Origin: Annona cherimola
Lineage: Eukaryota; Streptophyta; Magnoliopsida; Magnoliales; Annonaceae
Length of the DNA stretch: 64,000 bases
Reading direction: 5' to 3'
Assembly (NCBI GenBank): GCA_030490835.1
Contig: CM059975.1
Span: 3,127,579 to 3,191,578 of the forward strand
The notes beneath the pieces were generated by a model, which worked only from the letters and a program-made list of their open reading frames with translations, was not told the DNA's origin and made no database searches. Positions 1 through 14,945 of this stretch are shown here, one piece after another. Each line of letters starts with the position of its first letter. The first letter of the stretch is position 1. The translations under genes and the position numbers were made by a program.

Positions 1-24
1 CATTGCTTCTTAATCCATAGGGCG

Positions 25-441
25 AATTCCTTATATACTCACAAATTTTATTCTTAATTTTACTTATATTCATGAATTTTCAAAAAATTCTCTTATACCC
101 ATGAATTTTCATCATAATTTCACTTGTACCATGTTGTTAGGAATCCATTAAAGAGAACATTAACTCTTTAGAAAATAATAAATATGTACATCCCTAATTA
201 TAATTCTGTAGTTAAAAATTCACATTATAATGAATTTTTAGCAATTCTACAACTAGAAAATCATATATTATTTGAAAATGAATATTTAACTTTAAACAAA
301 ACAACCATAAATTACATTAGGGCATGGGCATATTTTTTATTTTATAAAAGGGCTAACAGCTCGTTTAATGGATTCCTAACGGTGTGAGTATAAGTGAAAT
401 TATTATGAAAATTCATGAGTATAAGATAAATTTTTACCCTA
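25..441. repeat. Fold-back (inverted-repeat) element
   Basis: The left part carries several related subrepeats of the kind 'acccatgaattttc' followed by 'ttaggaatccatta'. The same string returns in reverse complement at about 360-430. The two arms therefore fold into a long hairpin around an AT-rich centre. A related but diverged element lies at 39786-40215. No protein is encoded; the small open frames inside are by-products of the repeat. The exact ends are uncertain because the left arm runs close to the window edge. Confidence 0.55.
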
Positions 442-494
442 ATCTGTAAATTAGAATTGGCCACCATATATGCTTGGGCTTTGAAAAAATGAAG

Positions 495-875
495 ATGATC
501 AACTTAGGCTAGCCTAAGTAAAACCTTACATAGGTCAGCCTAAAAACATATTTGTAAGTATTTTTTCAATTTTCTTTTTGCACACACGTTAAGCTAGGTG
601 TGTTGAATTTATCAGCCAAGTTTTATCACTTTTGGATGGTTTTAAGTGTTTTTTAAAGATTTTTAAACACAGTGACATTGTTGTAATTTTCAGCCCTCTT
701 AAAATTACAACAATGCCATTGTGTTTAAAAATATTTTAAAATTGCATTAAAATATCCTGAAATTATAAAACTTGGTTTATTAATTTTATACACACAGCTT
801 AACATGCATACAAAATGAAAACTGAAAAAAATATCTACAAATATATTTTTTAGACTGGTGTGAGAGGATCAGCCT
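495..875. repeat. Fold-back MITE, same general class as 28772-29148
   Basis: The left end reads gatcaacttaggctagcctaag and the right end reads as a diverged reverse complement (gactggtgtgagaggatcagcc). The centre carries two complementary stretches, 'gacattgttgtaattttcag' and 'aattacaacaatgccattg'. The element is non-coding and its ends are approximate. From 876 to 1359 I see only AT-rich DNA with no recognisable gene. Confidence 0.5.
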
Positions 876-1359
876 CTTGAGAAGGAAGATGAATGTTTTC
901 ATACTTAATGAACAGTATTCAATCGTAATAGGAAACATTTCAATGACGCTAGTCTTATCTAAACTTTGACTATTTTTTATATATGTACCTAACTATATAT
1001 AAGTGCGAATCATCATGATTAGATGTGTTCAATAATTAAGGTCTACCATTAAAGAAGTATTAAACTGTATGGTTCTTTAATCGCTATGGCCATCTGAATA
1101 TTCGATCAGGATAATTTTCACGAACATGCATGGTACTAACTTGCATACTGCCATCAGACAAAAATAAGCATACAAAATGAATAGTAAAAACATTATAATT
1201 AAAGAAGATGCTCAAATTGACCGGTGATAGATACACAGAAATTGTTGTGACATACATGGGTCTTGTTGAAATATTTCTCTATTATAATATATTTCTTCTT
1301 AATCATTTTATTTCCTAGTTAATAAAATAATAACACTTGTTTGTAATTAATTAATTACA

Positions 1360-1677
1360 ATGGGACTGATGAAGTCTGAGCAAGAGAGGGTTCACGTGGC
1401 ATCAGCAGTTCAGTGCTGCATAAAAGAGTATAACACTACATACGAGGAAGCATGCAAGATATTACGAGAGAAGATGGCAGCTGCATGGAAAGATATGATC
1501 AAGGAATACATGAACATGAATCCAATTCCAGTTCCCCGGGAATTGGTCAAGCGGCCTCTAAGCCTCGCACGGGCCACTGAGTTCTATTACCAGAGCAGAG
1601 ATGCATACACCGATTCCGCCTTCGAGATCAAAGAGTATATCACGATGCTGCTGGTAAACCCAGTTGCACTTGTTTGA
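1360..1677 (+). pseudogene. Terpene synthase last-exon fragment
   Basis: The 105-residue frame matches the last exon of plant terpene synthases. It shows the QERVHVASAVQC block, an EEAC...LREKM...AWKDM helix, a VPRELVKR segment, the SLARATEFYYQ helix, and an ITMLLVNP C-terminus ending in a stop at 1675-1677. In the family this C-terminal alpha domain caps the active site, but the metal-binding DDxxD and NSE motifs lie in earlier exons. None of those exons can be found in the 1359 bases upstream. The annotated methionine is probably not a true start; a splice acceptor would be expected just before the QERVH block, and only a weak 'gaag' candidate is present. I read it as an orphan exon left by deletion or capture. 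A very long intron to exons outside the window is the alternative. Confidence 0.75.
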
Positions 1678-2913
1678 CTTGTATTTGGATTTGCTACATA
1701 TATGCTCATGCGTGCGTTCGTTGTGCTGTGCTTTGCTGTATTGCCGCTGCGATGCGATGAGTCTAGATATACTGTGACGATGACTTCCCTATTACATATT
1801 GCGATCGTGTTTAATTTCCCATTATTAGTTAAGCTTAATTACAACATGGGATAGAATCTTTTCTTTTCTTTTCTTTTTAAAATAATATGGATCGATTTTT
1901 TCTCGACCCAACAAATTAGGCAGATATATTATCAAACAAAACAAATGAAGCAGATATAACTAGGCCGTGCTAAATAAGCTGGCCGTTTCGGCATTATTTG
2001 TTGCTGTTTGAAGCGTGCATGGATTATATATATTGAGGTTTCAATACACACTATGTATGGAATCATTACCCACGCGCATAGAGATTATAAAGCTTTTTGC
2101 CAAAATATAATGATCCACAAAATCTGGATGCATGAACCTCGTACATAAAACAACTCCAGCTGTTTCTATCAAAAAAAAAAAAGCCTCTAGCTGCGACTGG
2201 TACAAACTTCTCCGAGGTGGGAATTCAAGTGAGAATTACATGAGTTGGTTACTTGGTTGAATATTGTGAACAAGATGGACGTACAAACATTGAAAGAAAT
2301 ATCTTGTGGGTGTGAGTGCAAACATATGGTAATGAAAATCTGTTATTAAAGCCTCATTCGGGCCCGCGGCGGTACGAGAGAGAACTCAGAGAAGTCCATT
2401 TACAAGTTTTTAAATGCATTTGGTAACTTAAAAAATCACGTTCACTTCTAAAAATTAGACAGAATATTCACGTTTGAGAAAGACTAAATTAAACAGCTTC
2501 CTACAAACAACTGATACGTTTGACAAGCCACTAGAAATATCTGAAACAGATCAGTTCGTTCAAGTGAGGCAAAGATTATATAGAAGTGGTCCTCATCACA
2601 GTAATATTGACTTTTATGAGCGCATGCAACCAACCAGTAGTATCATTGTATTTTTACTTTTTAGCACAAGCTTGCTGTGTAAATTGTCATGTGATTCCGA
2701 GGGTGCATGCTTGGATTTAGAGGATATAAATAAATAAAAACACATTGCCGCTGTTCAAAAAATATTAACTGATCATTCACCAAATTAAGTACATGAATCC
2801 AAGATTCTGTCTCACAAAAAAGAAAATTTTCAATTGCTTGAATATTAGTTTAATGTGTTACAGACTGTAGAAGGAATTTGATAGGTACATGGAAGCATTC
2901 TGTTTTTTACTGG
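1678..2913. other. Intergenic region, no gene recognised
   Basis: This is AT-rich DNA between the terpene synthase fragment and the 3' end of the GLR3.4/3.5-like gene. A short open frame at 2474-2737 has no domain, a low-complexity composition and no recognisable similarity, and I do not consider it a gene. The last 100-200 bases probably hold the 3' untranslated region of the minus-strand GLR gene. Confidence 0.5.
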
Positions 2914-2916
2914 CTA

Positions 2917-3522
<606 letters not shown>

Positions 3523-3649
3523 TCAGCAATTCAATCATTCAACCCCATGAAATGAAAAAAAGACAAAGAACAGAAGGTCGGTCTGGAAAACAAACTACTC
3601 TATCCTTCTGTTATGCATTTTCGTTGGGCATCACCTCATTAATGTGTCA

Positions 3650-4174
<525 letters not shown>

Positions 4175-4414
4175 TCAGTTTATGGGGACCTGAAAAGCCA
4201 TTGATTTCATGAGCTTGGTGGCTGATTTCTAAGCAGCTCAAAATTAACTTTTTCTCATGAAATGTCAGGTTTTACTTGGCTTATTCATTTTCCGTCCCCA
4301 GAATGTCTTCCTTTTCTCAACTTCCATCTATTACTACGACAAGAAGACTCGTATATCATCAATCACGAACATATCCATGAGTATTGCAAAGCAGTCAATG
4401 GCAAAGACTGAACA

Positions 4415-4885
4415 TATATGAGATTTTTGCAAACATGCCTACAACATTTAACCAATATTGCATCTATGTTCTTAAGTTTGCTGATATTGTAAACATGTCT
4501 ACAAATTTTTTATAAAATTTTTTCCATTATTACGCCGTTAAATTTTTTATAAAATGATGAAAAATGCTCTTTTAAGCTAAGTGATACACTTACATTTTAC
4601 GCAAATGTTATAAGCATATTTCCAAAAAAAAAGCTAAAATAAAATATATAGAACAATAAAATATCAAATGTCTACGATATTTGAAAATTACAAGTGTATC
4701 ACTTATTTCAAAGGGCACTATCGTCATTTTACCAAAAATTCTAAGAAGATCCTAATGGAAGAGACATGCTTGCAATTTTATGCAAATTTTGTAGGCATAT
4801 TTGCAATATCGGCAAACTTAGGTCACAAATGCAATATAGTCAAATTTTATACACATATTTGCAAAAATCTCAACAAATATGCTAG
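4415..4885. repeat. Fold-back element in GLR3.4/3.5-like intron 4
   Basis: The left arm has 'gagatttttgcaaacatgcctaca' and 'aatattgcatctatgttcttaagtttgc'. The right arm has the reverse complement in the same nested order (gcaaacttaggtcacaaatgcaatat, then catatttgcaaaaatctc). An inner pair of 'aagtgatacacttac' / 'aagtgtatcactta' forms a second hairpin. The whole block is non-coding and sits in the 1.25-kb intron before the pore exon. Confidence 0.6.
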
Positions 4886-4904
4886 ATTTCATAAAAGAAT
4901 CCAA

Positions 4905-5225
4905 TCTTCTCAGACCAATCTGAAATCCGTTGATTTTAGACCAATCTGAACATTTATTTTTTTATTTTTTTGAATTTTTTTATATAAACATATTAATTTA
5001 GTTAGATTTAATCTATAAATTAAGTTTTACCATTTTTGAATATGTGCATATATTTATTTTGCATTTTTAAATACCCTGTATTTAAAAATTCAAAATATAT
5101 ATATATATATTCGAAAATGATAAAACTTGATTTATAGATTAAATAAACTAGATTAACATGTTTATAAAAAAAAATTTCAAAAGAACCAAAAAAATACTTT
5201 TTTGGACCAGTATGATGATCAACCA
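4905..5225. repeat. Fold-back MITE in GLR3.4/3.5-like intron 4
   Basis: The left side reads 'ttagaccaatctgaacattt' and the right side 'ttggaccagtatgatgatcaacc'. Between them are complementary stretches such as 'ttagatttaatctataaattaagttttaccatttt' and 'aaaatgataaaacttgatttatagattaaataaactag'. The internal sequence is shared with the elements at 495-875, 13758-14080 and 28772-29148, so it belongs to one local MITE family. Non-coding. Confidence 0.55.
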
Positions 5226-6566
5226 GCTTCATGAAATGTCTTTGTTTGACATTTACTATTGAATTCAACTGGGCTAGTTTCTTGTTCTTCAGAAAACGCA
5301 AAATGACAGCAGTTGCTTAACACAGAAGGACAAAATATACTCACTGTGAGCAAAGAACATTGTTGAGAAGCTAAACCTGCAACAAAGAGATGGGGTGAGT
5401 GCCATATTCAAGAGACTACAGTAAAACCAGTAGTCAAAAAGTTCTATATAAGATAAAACTATAATAAAAGAAAAAAGTCACTTGTCATTGATGGCTATTG
5501 TGGAATATGAACCGAGTTGCTAAATGAAGCTTTTTGTCTGATGGGTATGTGTGTGGAACGAAGCCAATCTAGCTTGCAATGACTCTAATAGACATCAATC
5601 TCAAACCACCTATGATTTCCGTTGAACATAAAAAATGTTCTGATAATGCCCACAAGAAAGACGAAAAATCCAACAGAAATAAGCATACTAACCAGAGAAT
5701 TGGAAAATGTTAAATCAACAGAGACACTGAAGACGCTTTAGAATAAAAATGTGTAAACCAGAGAAAACTCATGGCAACTACACAGGATAGAATTTGGTGG
5801 TGGATGGAAAAGACTACAAGGGATTTCGAGATACTAACCAAAAAATCGTGACAACTTGTTTCTTCGGTTTTCCGCGGAATTCAGGGTTGATCCTGTGCTC
5901 TAAAATCCAAACTACTGCCCCCACCAGAAGAAAGAAACCAGCAGTTACTAGCCACATCTCCAGGGAGAAGGGCTTCAAAAAAGCCCATGCATTTGAGTTG
6001 ACCTTTCTGACGGGAGCCACCACAACAAGGCCTGATTCGATGTAAGGTTGGTGTGAAGTCGACAATTCTTGTCCTGTTTGTGACTATGGTTATGTCTCCA
6101 ACAGCTGCATCATATTGCTGCAGAAGAAACATTTCTTTTTAATGGTTCCATGAATTTAGTTGGTTTTTGGATGCACAATTGAACTAAACTGGGATGAATA
6201 ATTTGGGGAGGCAAAATTCCCAAAAATCGCCCGACTCAAGTTACGTTTTTTGATATCGGCGTAAGAACTATACTCCAAATCAGTCAGAACTCTTTCTAAT
6301 TGATCAATGAAAGAAATTAGCACCAACTTGAGGGCTGTTTGGACTTCTATGAATGTTAAGAAGGGAAAATATCCAACGTAATGGTTCAAATTGGCTCCTT
6401 TTAAGAAATTTAACGATGGTGGCCATTCATTCTCACAATTCCATTCAATAGTGCATACAAGTGTGTCACTAAATTTGTTTCTCAAAAAAAAAAAAAAAAA
6501 GTGTGTCACCGAATTTAAAGAATGCTATTCAGATAAAATGATAGAGACAATTCTCTGAAGAAATTA

Positions 6567-7826
<1,260 letters not shown>

Positions 7827-8034
7827 TCAAGTTCATCCACAACATGGGAGATGACATGAGCTATCCCAGAGGACTGTGGACCAATGACAACGGCTACTTC
7901 CTTCTCCATCATCTGCAAAGCTACACGAGTGGTATAAAGTCAAGCTCTATCAAAGACATTAAGTAGTTCATATTACAATTTTCTAAAAGAGACAACAAGC
8001 TTCATCAATTAAACTCCCACCAAATGGGGAAGAA

Positions 8035-8150
8035 GTAAAGCTCCAACAAAACAGGGGAGAAATAAATACCCGGACGCACATGCCGGGAATCAAACACCCG
8101 ATCTTAACTAAACGAGTCATGGGTGTTACCACTAGGGTATAAGATCTCAT
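8035..8150 (-). mobile_element. Possible tRNA-derived SINE relic
   Basis: Read on the minus strand, this stretch has an A-box-like sequence (ccctagtggtaacaccc). About 40 bases on comes a B-box-like sequence (gtttgattcccggc), with the spacing of an RNA polymerase III tRNA-type promoter. It lies inside intron 1 of the GLR3.4/3.5-like gene. It cannot fold into a complete tRNA, so a SINE relic is the best reading. Length and ends are uncertain. Confidence 0.4.
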
Positions 8151-10652
8151 TAAGTCTTGGAAAAATGCAAATTTCTTTCTTTCAAATCCTACCGCTCATG
8201 GATGATTAGCTTTGTATTTCAGAATGCTTGCAACCATGAACTAACGGACTACAATGCCAAGAATACTCAACTAAGGTGACTTTGAATCACTTACGAAGAA
8301 CTTTCGGCCAGCGTAGGAGCCATTGCCAATTGCATGTTACCAGCTGATTGTGCAGCAATAAATATCTAATTATGCATGGCAATAGATATCCAAATCTGAA
8401 CACACAGGTAAATTTCAACTTTGGTGGAACAGCAACAAGCTGTTAAACACTTGTTTTTCTTTAATGATTTTTCTTTTCCTCTTTTTTTTTTATACTTTTT
8501 CGTTGCTCCTTTTTGGGCACTCCGAAACTAACGGAAATATGGAAAAAAATGGATGGGGTGACAGATTCCTCACCCTTCCCACTCAAAGGAACAAGTTCAC
8601 GCTAGAAGATAAAGCACATGCACCTCAAAAGAGAAGGGGCAAATTGGAAGACTGGCAACATGGTTTCCAATTCCTACCTAAAGATTTTAACAGCCACTGC
8701 ATTGCTTCACCAAAATTACTGAAGGAGTGTTAGCACATACCTTCAATCGTTCCAACAAAGCCACTGCAATTAGTGTCCTGGATGACAAGATCAAGCTTAA
8801 TTCCAGAAAGAACGGATGCATGGACATTCACATCATCAACTGCAGCTCTAATAGCAGGTCCTGCAGCTTGGCCAATTGCGGAGTCGAGAGTAAACAACCG
8901 CTCCAATAGTCACGAGTCGGGGCCTTGACGGAAAACTGACATTTCTGTTTCTACCAGCAGCTTCGAATGGCTGAAGCAGCTTGAAACCAATACCAAAACC
9001 AAAACGAACAGTGAGAATCGGTTGAATCTGGCCATCATACTCCAATGCCTAGGTCGAAATGCCAAGAATCGCAGTCCCCCTCCTCGTAGCATCAGACCAA
9101 CATAAGTTCTGGAATTTTTATTATCCATGTCAGACTGCGGGCAGAAGCAGCAGCAAAACAGAACATTGACGAGGAAATAGACTTCAAACTCATCAAATCC
9201 ACACATCGTGAAACACGTGAATACTAACTGCCAGCATTGAAAACTATATATATACAAGTTTCAGAGGTAGATGCCCATTCATGAATGAACAGCAGGGGAT
9301 AACATGCCAAAATTTTCATTTAGTACTCCAACAAACACATACTTCTTGCAAAATGCAAATAGATAATGATTGAAAGAAACAAGTGACGGAAGGACATGAT
9401 GTCAAAAGTGAAATCAGTGGACACCAGATTACTAGAATATTAATAAAAAAGTACCAAAATGACAGGGTGGAAGAACCCATCTACTAGATGCAGTTAGATG
9501 ACTCTGCAATTGGCATTTAAAAACTGAACACGGGAAAAAAAATAACGAAAATGAGCTAAAATCCTGCCGAAGATGATCTTCTCTTACCAGTCTAAAAAAG
9601 ATCTAAAGAACTAAGAAAAACTACAAATAATTTCCAGGGGAAAAGCCCATGAAAACGGCATGTCAAAAAGCTAGTAGGGCCAACCATTCCGTCAGCAACC
9701 TTCAAAGGTAACTAGAGGATAAATCATCAGTTCATTAGAAACGCTAATAACAATTGGTGAGGGGAAGAAACGGATGCACCCTACGTAAAATACAAGGAAA
9801 ACCGAGGTCAGCGATTGAACAAACAGCTTACAAACATGGAATTTTTTCCAGTGGAACGAGCACGAGGAGGACGTCCGAGAAACCCAGATGCAATAGGTTC
9901 CAACAAACTCAGAATTTTCTTCTAAATAATTTTTTTTGATGAATCTTTTTTTTTTTTTTGATGAATTCTTCTAAATAATTTAACGGTGGTGATTGTAGAA
10001 TAATAAAATTTAGAAAAGGCTAATAACCAAAAGGCTAAAACGAGCTTAAAAACCAGTAGAGTTTAGTACAACTACCATTAAACAAATCAAGGGGAAAAAA
10101 AAAAGACAAGAAAAATAAATTTTCACCAGCGATTGAAGAATCCAGAGTCCAGACACCATGATAGTCAAAAATGCTTGGACCACAATTACAATTTTCTAAA
10201 AATATGGTAAAGAAAAGTTTACAGGATTACTAGGTGGGGAGAAAAACCAGTGAAAGAACAGAGATGGTTGCCAGTCCCATATATTGCCTCCATCAGTATT
10301 CCAACTCAAGACACAGAATCTATTCATAAGCCGTGAAACTAAGCAAGGAATCAAAATTTACTTCACACACAAACCGCATCCCAGCCTTTCTCTTTTCCTC
10401 TTTTCTTTTTCTTTCCCCATCTCTCTTTTAGGCTGTTATCTCTCGGGTTGAATAAGATTCTTCTGTCACTCTAATCACCAACCAGTGCTTGATTGGGACC
10501 GTTAGCAATGGCAGAAGATGAAAAAAGACACCTGCCATAGTTTGACGGCCCACTCGCGAGTATTTGTGTCATCCAACACGTCGTGGGTGTTTTACCCACA
10601 ATGAAATTTTTTGGTATATTTGGTAACGGTTAAAAAATGTAAGTTAAAACTT

Positions 10653-10700
10653 TTCGCTTGGGTGGTGATGGTACACTTCGCTTGGGTGGTGATGGTACAC
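10653..10700. repeat. Perfect tandem duplication, 24 bases twice
   Basis: The unit ttcgcttgggtggtgatggtacac occurs twice in a row with no mismatch. It is non-coding and probably arose by slippage. Confidence 0.85.
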
Positions 10701-12984
10701 TGATTATCGATGGATGGTGTTATGAGACTAGTTAATGCTTTACGAAATAATCTTATTTTAACGGTATGCTCCAATGTTTGTCATACAATCACCATGTTTG
10801 GTCTATGGGATTGCATTGCATTTGGTCGTGGATGGGTATTCAAGTATGCAATGTACCCCATTAATTATTTGGCCATTTAAGACAGGGTGGTGAGTCTGGT
10901 GACCCGTACTCTATTGCTCTTTACCATTCACAGTCCGGCCACCAATTTATTAGAAATAAAATAGCCATGTTTGAGTGGAAAAATTGCATTTTCCAACAGA
11001 CAAGGTAATTCTAATCTTTAGAGAAAATCTCTGGATATGGTTTTTCCTAATTAGAAAATTATTACTGACGGTCCGGATTGCACAAAAATCTCTCGTGTGA
11101 TGGAGGAAATAACGGTGGTAAACTCTCTGGATTTCCGGTCAGTCTGATCAGCATTGACCGGTGAAAGGAGGTTGCGTACTTAATGTGTGGGGTACCATTA
11201 AAACCACCGTTTTTATTCCACCTACGGCTAATCGGCTGCTGCTCAGATTTATGATTATCGTCATCGTCGTCATCATTATTATTTAAAATTACTTAACAGG
11301 CTTGTTTCCTGAATTAAAAAGGAGCAATTGGTTGTCCCCGGCACATTGGGATTTGCAAAGAACCAGGGCGGCATTTAAACGGCCTCGTTTTCACCAATTT
11401 TACTTTTATCATATTATATTACGTTATTATTGTACTTTTCAAAAATATTTCAAAATAATGAAGAACAAACTCCTTAGCTCAAACTCAAAGTCCAAACCAT
11501 CTACATATTAGGTGGAACTCTTTAACAGCCGTACTGTCTACGATATGGTGAGGGTGCTGAAGTTTTTAACTTTGTTTGTTCACATTTTGTATGAGATGGG
11601 AATATGATGAGGATAAGATAAAAAAATTCTCTGTTAAAAAATATTGTTATCATTCTCAAAAATAATAACAGATTTTTTCTATTTTTAATACAACTTTTAA
11701 TCATAATACACGTTTTCTCATTCAGAATATATATTAACAGTTTTTCTCATTCAGAATATATAATAACAGTTTTTTATCTGACATCATCCCATCCCAGCCC
11801 ATGCATGTGGAGATGGGAATTGGGGTGCATTTGATGACTAAAGAGATGAAATGGATGACTTGATGGAGTTCGAAGTGGTACTAAGGGATGAAATGAGATA
11901 TGATTTCTCATAAGTAAAACTTTTTTAATTTTAATATAATTTTTTTATTTTATAAGACATAATAATTTTTTTTTTATATACTACTTTTCTCCCCCCTTCA
12001 TATACTCTCAAATACCACGTTGGCAATATGTCAGGGTTTCTGATTTGCATGGTCCAAACAATACAAGAAATAAAGGAGATTTTTCGCAACGCGTTGGTCA
12101 TATAATGCATCTTCGGTCAGCTTCATTTGCATGATAGTTTTCAACCACTTTTTACCGAGATTAAACTTCTTTTTTAACTAAATTGGGAAGTGAAGTTACA
12201 ACGTGTATATTTTGAGCAGAATAATTATGAAAATTAGATTTTTAAATTTGGTCTCAGTGTACCTTTGGATTTTCGAGAGCTCATATCTATTCCAAATGTC
12301 CTTCTTCATCTACTTCTTAGTGATGAATGAGAATTCGTTGATTCTTGCTTTGCAGCTTTATAAAAAGGCATGGGTGGTGATGCTCTACAGTTGCATTAGG
12401 AAAAAGAGAGCGCAGCGCACATGAGTAAGGATTTTTGCATGCATATCTACGTAGATTTGGCAAAATTTAAACATACAATGAGTATCTAAAAAAATAATTC
12501 GTTTCTACATAGTTTTTCTTAAAAAAAAATTTGAAATGATAAAAATATCCCTACAAATAAATAAAACTATGAAAGGCAAGAAATCATCTTTAAAATATGA
12601 AAATAATTTTTAAAAATATTGCTCACATTAAATAGATTAATATTCCACGGTAAAAGATTTATCTAATGTGAGAAATATTTTTAAGAGATAAAATTTTTAT
12701 ATTCTAAAGGTAACTTCTTATATTTTTATAATTTTATTTGTTTGTAGTAGTATTTTTGTAATTTTTAAAATTTTTAATAAAAATAATATGCCTATAATTT
12801 TAGGCAAACTATGTTAGTAGGGATGCAATTTTTTGAAATTCATGACATGCTTTCAGTTTCCCCAAGCTATATCGGTACCAATGCAAAAACACCTCAAATG
12901 TTTGTGAATGTTTTTGCCACTGAAAACGGGTTTTAGCCATGGAATAGATAGCCTATCTTGGTAGTTGTAGTTGAACATTAGAGT

Positions 12985-13250
12985 GTATTTATTTTTAAAT
13001 AAAACGTTTCAATCTAAAAATTTTCATTTTTCTCAATTACTCAATTTTTTAATTATTTCTTTACATCTTCCTATGCAAACTATTATATTTTTCAATCATT
13101 TCTATACAATGACCTATATAACTAATCTATCTATTTTAACTTTATTTTCTTTATTCTTCATCATTACCTCTATTATATCACATCATTTTCTCTTATTCCA
13201 ACAACTTTTACACAAAAAAATTTTATTCAGAAGTTTTATCACTTGTACAC
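12985..13250 (+). mobile_element. Diverged Tourist-like MITE remnant
   Basis: The order of motifs follows the family seen at 35230-35520: caatctaaaaattttcattttt, ctcaatttttaattatttct, tttctatacaatgacc, atctattttaactttat and aagttttatcac. The terminal inverted repeats are no longer clear, so this is an old copy. Ends are approximate. Confidence 0.5.
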
Positions 13251-13757
13251 TATGAAAATTTGATTTTTTCCCGTTAACGTTTCTGTTCTGTGGAAGTCTA
13301 GAAGATCTAATTTGCAACTAAGAAATTTTAAGTGGTTCATTTTGGCACCTCTACCATGGCTGGCTCCCAAGTCCCATCGATTCGAACAGTTAAGTTGAAT
13401 GAGCCCATCTTGATAACGGAGTGGCAGATCGGATTCATCCATTATCCCTTTCCCACTTGTAAAAAGCAGGGTGATCTGTTGTAGGTTGCTGGATTTGATC
13501 TCTGTTCAACTTCACACTTGAGAAAAGCAAAAGTTCTCTGTTAAAATGGCAGCGAAAATTGCTTTTCTTCTTCCTCATATGAGAAGCAATCTGTTGGCCG
13601 GGCTCCCAATTAAAGAACGTAAGCCAGATTATGACAGCAAAAAGAAAAAAAGTTGTTTGGATGCACACATCTGTCTATTAATATTAAATCATTTGTTCTT
13701 GCAACTAATTCATGTTAGAGTCACGACACAATTCAAATACATACTGTAATTAAGAGG

Positions 13758-14080
13758 GATCTTGTTATCTCAGGCTAAATAAATACTCTGCTTAGCTCAT
13801 CTTAAAAAATTCATTTACGACAATTTTTTTTATACACTTGTTTTTTTAAGTATATTTAACATATTGATATATTTTTTGAGATTTTTAAACATCTATTTGT
13901 ATATATGTATTTAAAATATTCTTATCTTTAAAAATTCTAAATATATATATATATACACATATTCAAAAAATGGTAAAACTTACTTATATATTAAATACAC
14001 TGATATAAGCAAATGTATGTAGAAAAAAGTAAAAAAAAAAAAAAGTTATTATAAGTTTAACCTGAACTAATAGGATTATT
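13758..14080. mobile_element. Fold-back MITE of the 28772-29148 family
   Basis: The left end (gatcttgttatctcaggctaaataaatactctgcttagctcatctt) parallels the left end of the element at 28772. The right end (taacctgaactaataggatta) is its diverged inverse. The core has the family's paired stretches, with 'aaaatggtaaaacttac' on the right side. Non-coding. Confidence 0.55.
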
Positions 14081-14149
14081 CCTTTACTAGAATACATGTT
14101 AAAAGCAGTAAAACCCTTCCATCAAAAAAAATAAATTAATTAAATTAAA

Positions 14150-14340
14150 TTAAAAGTCGTACAACCCAATTGGTAAAGTCAAGTGGTTGGAATTTCGATC
14201 CCACAAAAAACATTGTCTGGCCTTTGAGTAGGCCATTGCTCTCACATTCCTTTGAGTAGGCCATTGCTCTCACATTCATAGTTTCATACCAGTGGTTTGG
14301 ATAACAACATCAGAGCCTGACATCAAACAATCTTACTCCT
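14150..14340 (+). repeat. SINE-like block with 28-base tandem duplication
   Basis: The stretch 'cccaattggtaaagtcaagtggttgg' followed by 'atttcgatccc' resembles spaced A and B boxes of a tRNA-derived SINE. It is followed by a perfect 28-base tandem duplication at 14221-14276 (unit begins cctttgagtaggccattgct). No complete tRNA fold is apparent. The duplication is certain; the SINE origin is a suggestion. Confidence 0.45.
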
Positions 14341-14448
14341 CAATCATTAAAAGCAAAAAGAAGTTTTGAAATTACATTATTAAGGGTGTGTTTGGGGGGC
14401 AAAAATTTTGAGGGGGAAGTGAAGTAATATATATATATATATATAGGG

Positions 14449-14786
14449 ATTTGTTCCGGTGCATGCGACTGCACCGTGCAGTCCATGCACCGTGGGGCCC
14501 ACATGATCATAAATGGAAAATCCTCCCCGCCCATTGTATTTAGAATTGTCCACTTTATTAGCGTACCAATTTTCATCTAAATCCAACGTGCGTGTGATTC
14601 CCATCTTAAAATGGTGCAAAATCAACGTAATAAAAATAGTTTAATGTAAATATTAAGTTTAAAATTGTATTTTCAACATTTATACCGTCTAAAGTATGAT
14701 TTTTATATGGATAAATGATTGTATAAAGTTTCATTGCGATCTAATATGTGGGGGGTCCATTTTATAGCGGACTGCACTAAATCATA
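14449..14786. mobile_element. MITE related to the one split by the LINE at 41465-48142
   Basis: The left end reads gatttgttccggtgcatgcgactgcac and the right end, reverse-complemented, gatttagtgcagtccg. Internal motifs (cccattgtatttagaat, aattttcatc, tcaacat, ggataaatgattgtataaagtttcattg, atatgtggggggtcc) match in order the reverse complement of the left half of the Mutator-type MITE at 41465-41755. This identifies a repeat family. A pure (AT)n run sits just outside its left end at about 14426-14446. Confidence 0.7.
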
Positions 14787-14945
14787 TCTTATATATATAT
14801 ATATATATACACACAGAAAAATGGGAAAAAATATTAAAAAGTAAGATAAATAGTTAGAATATCCCATTATAGAATTATAGAATTTAAAAAATATTGAATA
14901 ACTCGCTTTTTTATGATTTTTACAATCAATCTCATATACATCATT

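Larger units (their letters stand above)
9039..13757. other. Gene-poor intergenic stretch
   Basis: This region lies upstream of the minus-strand GLR3.4/3.5-like gene and would hold its promoter in the first kilobase. No conserved protein is visible. It contains a 24-base tandem duplication at 10653-10700 and a diverged remnant of the local Tourist-like MITE at about 12985-13250. AT-rich runs make up most of the rest. The short open frames at 13239-13749 overlap on both strands and show no domain. Confidence 0.5.

Noticed and set aside
8060..8150. tRNA gene candidate
   Set aside because: A- and B-box-like words are present but no cloverleaf can be drawn; better explained as a SINE relic.
13239..13749. 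Overlapping open frames on both strands
   Set aside because: No recognisable motif, mutually overlapping, and no splice structure to link them to a neighbouring gene.
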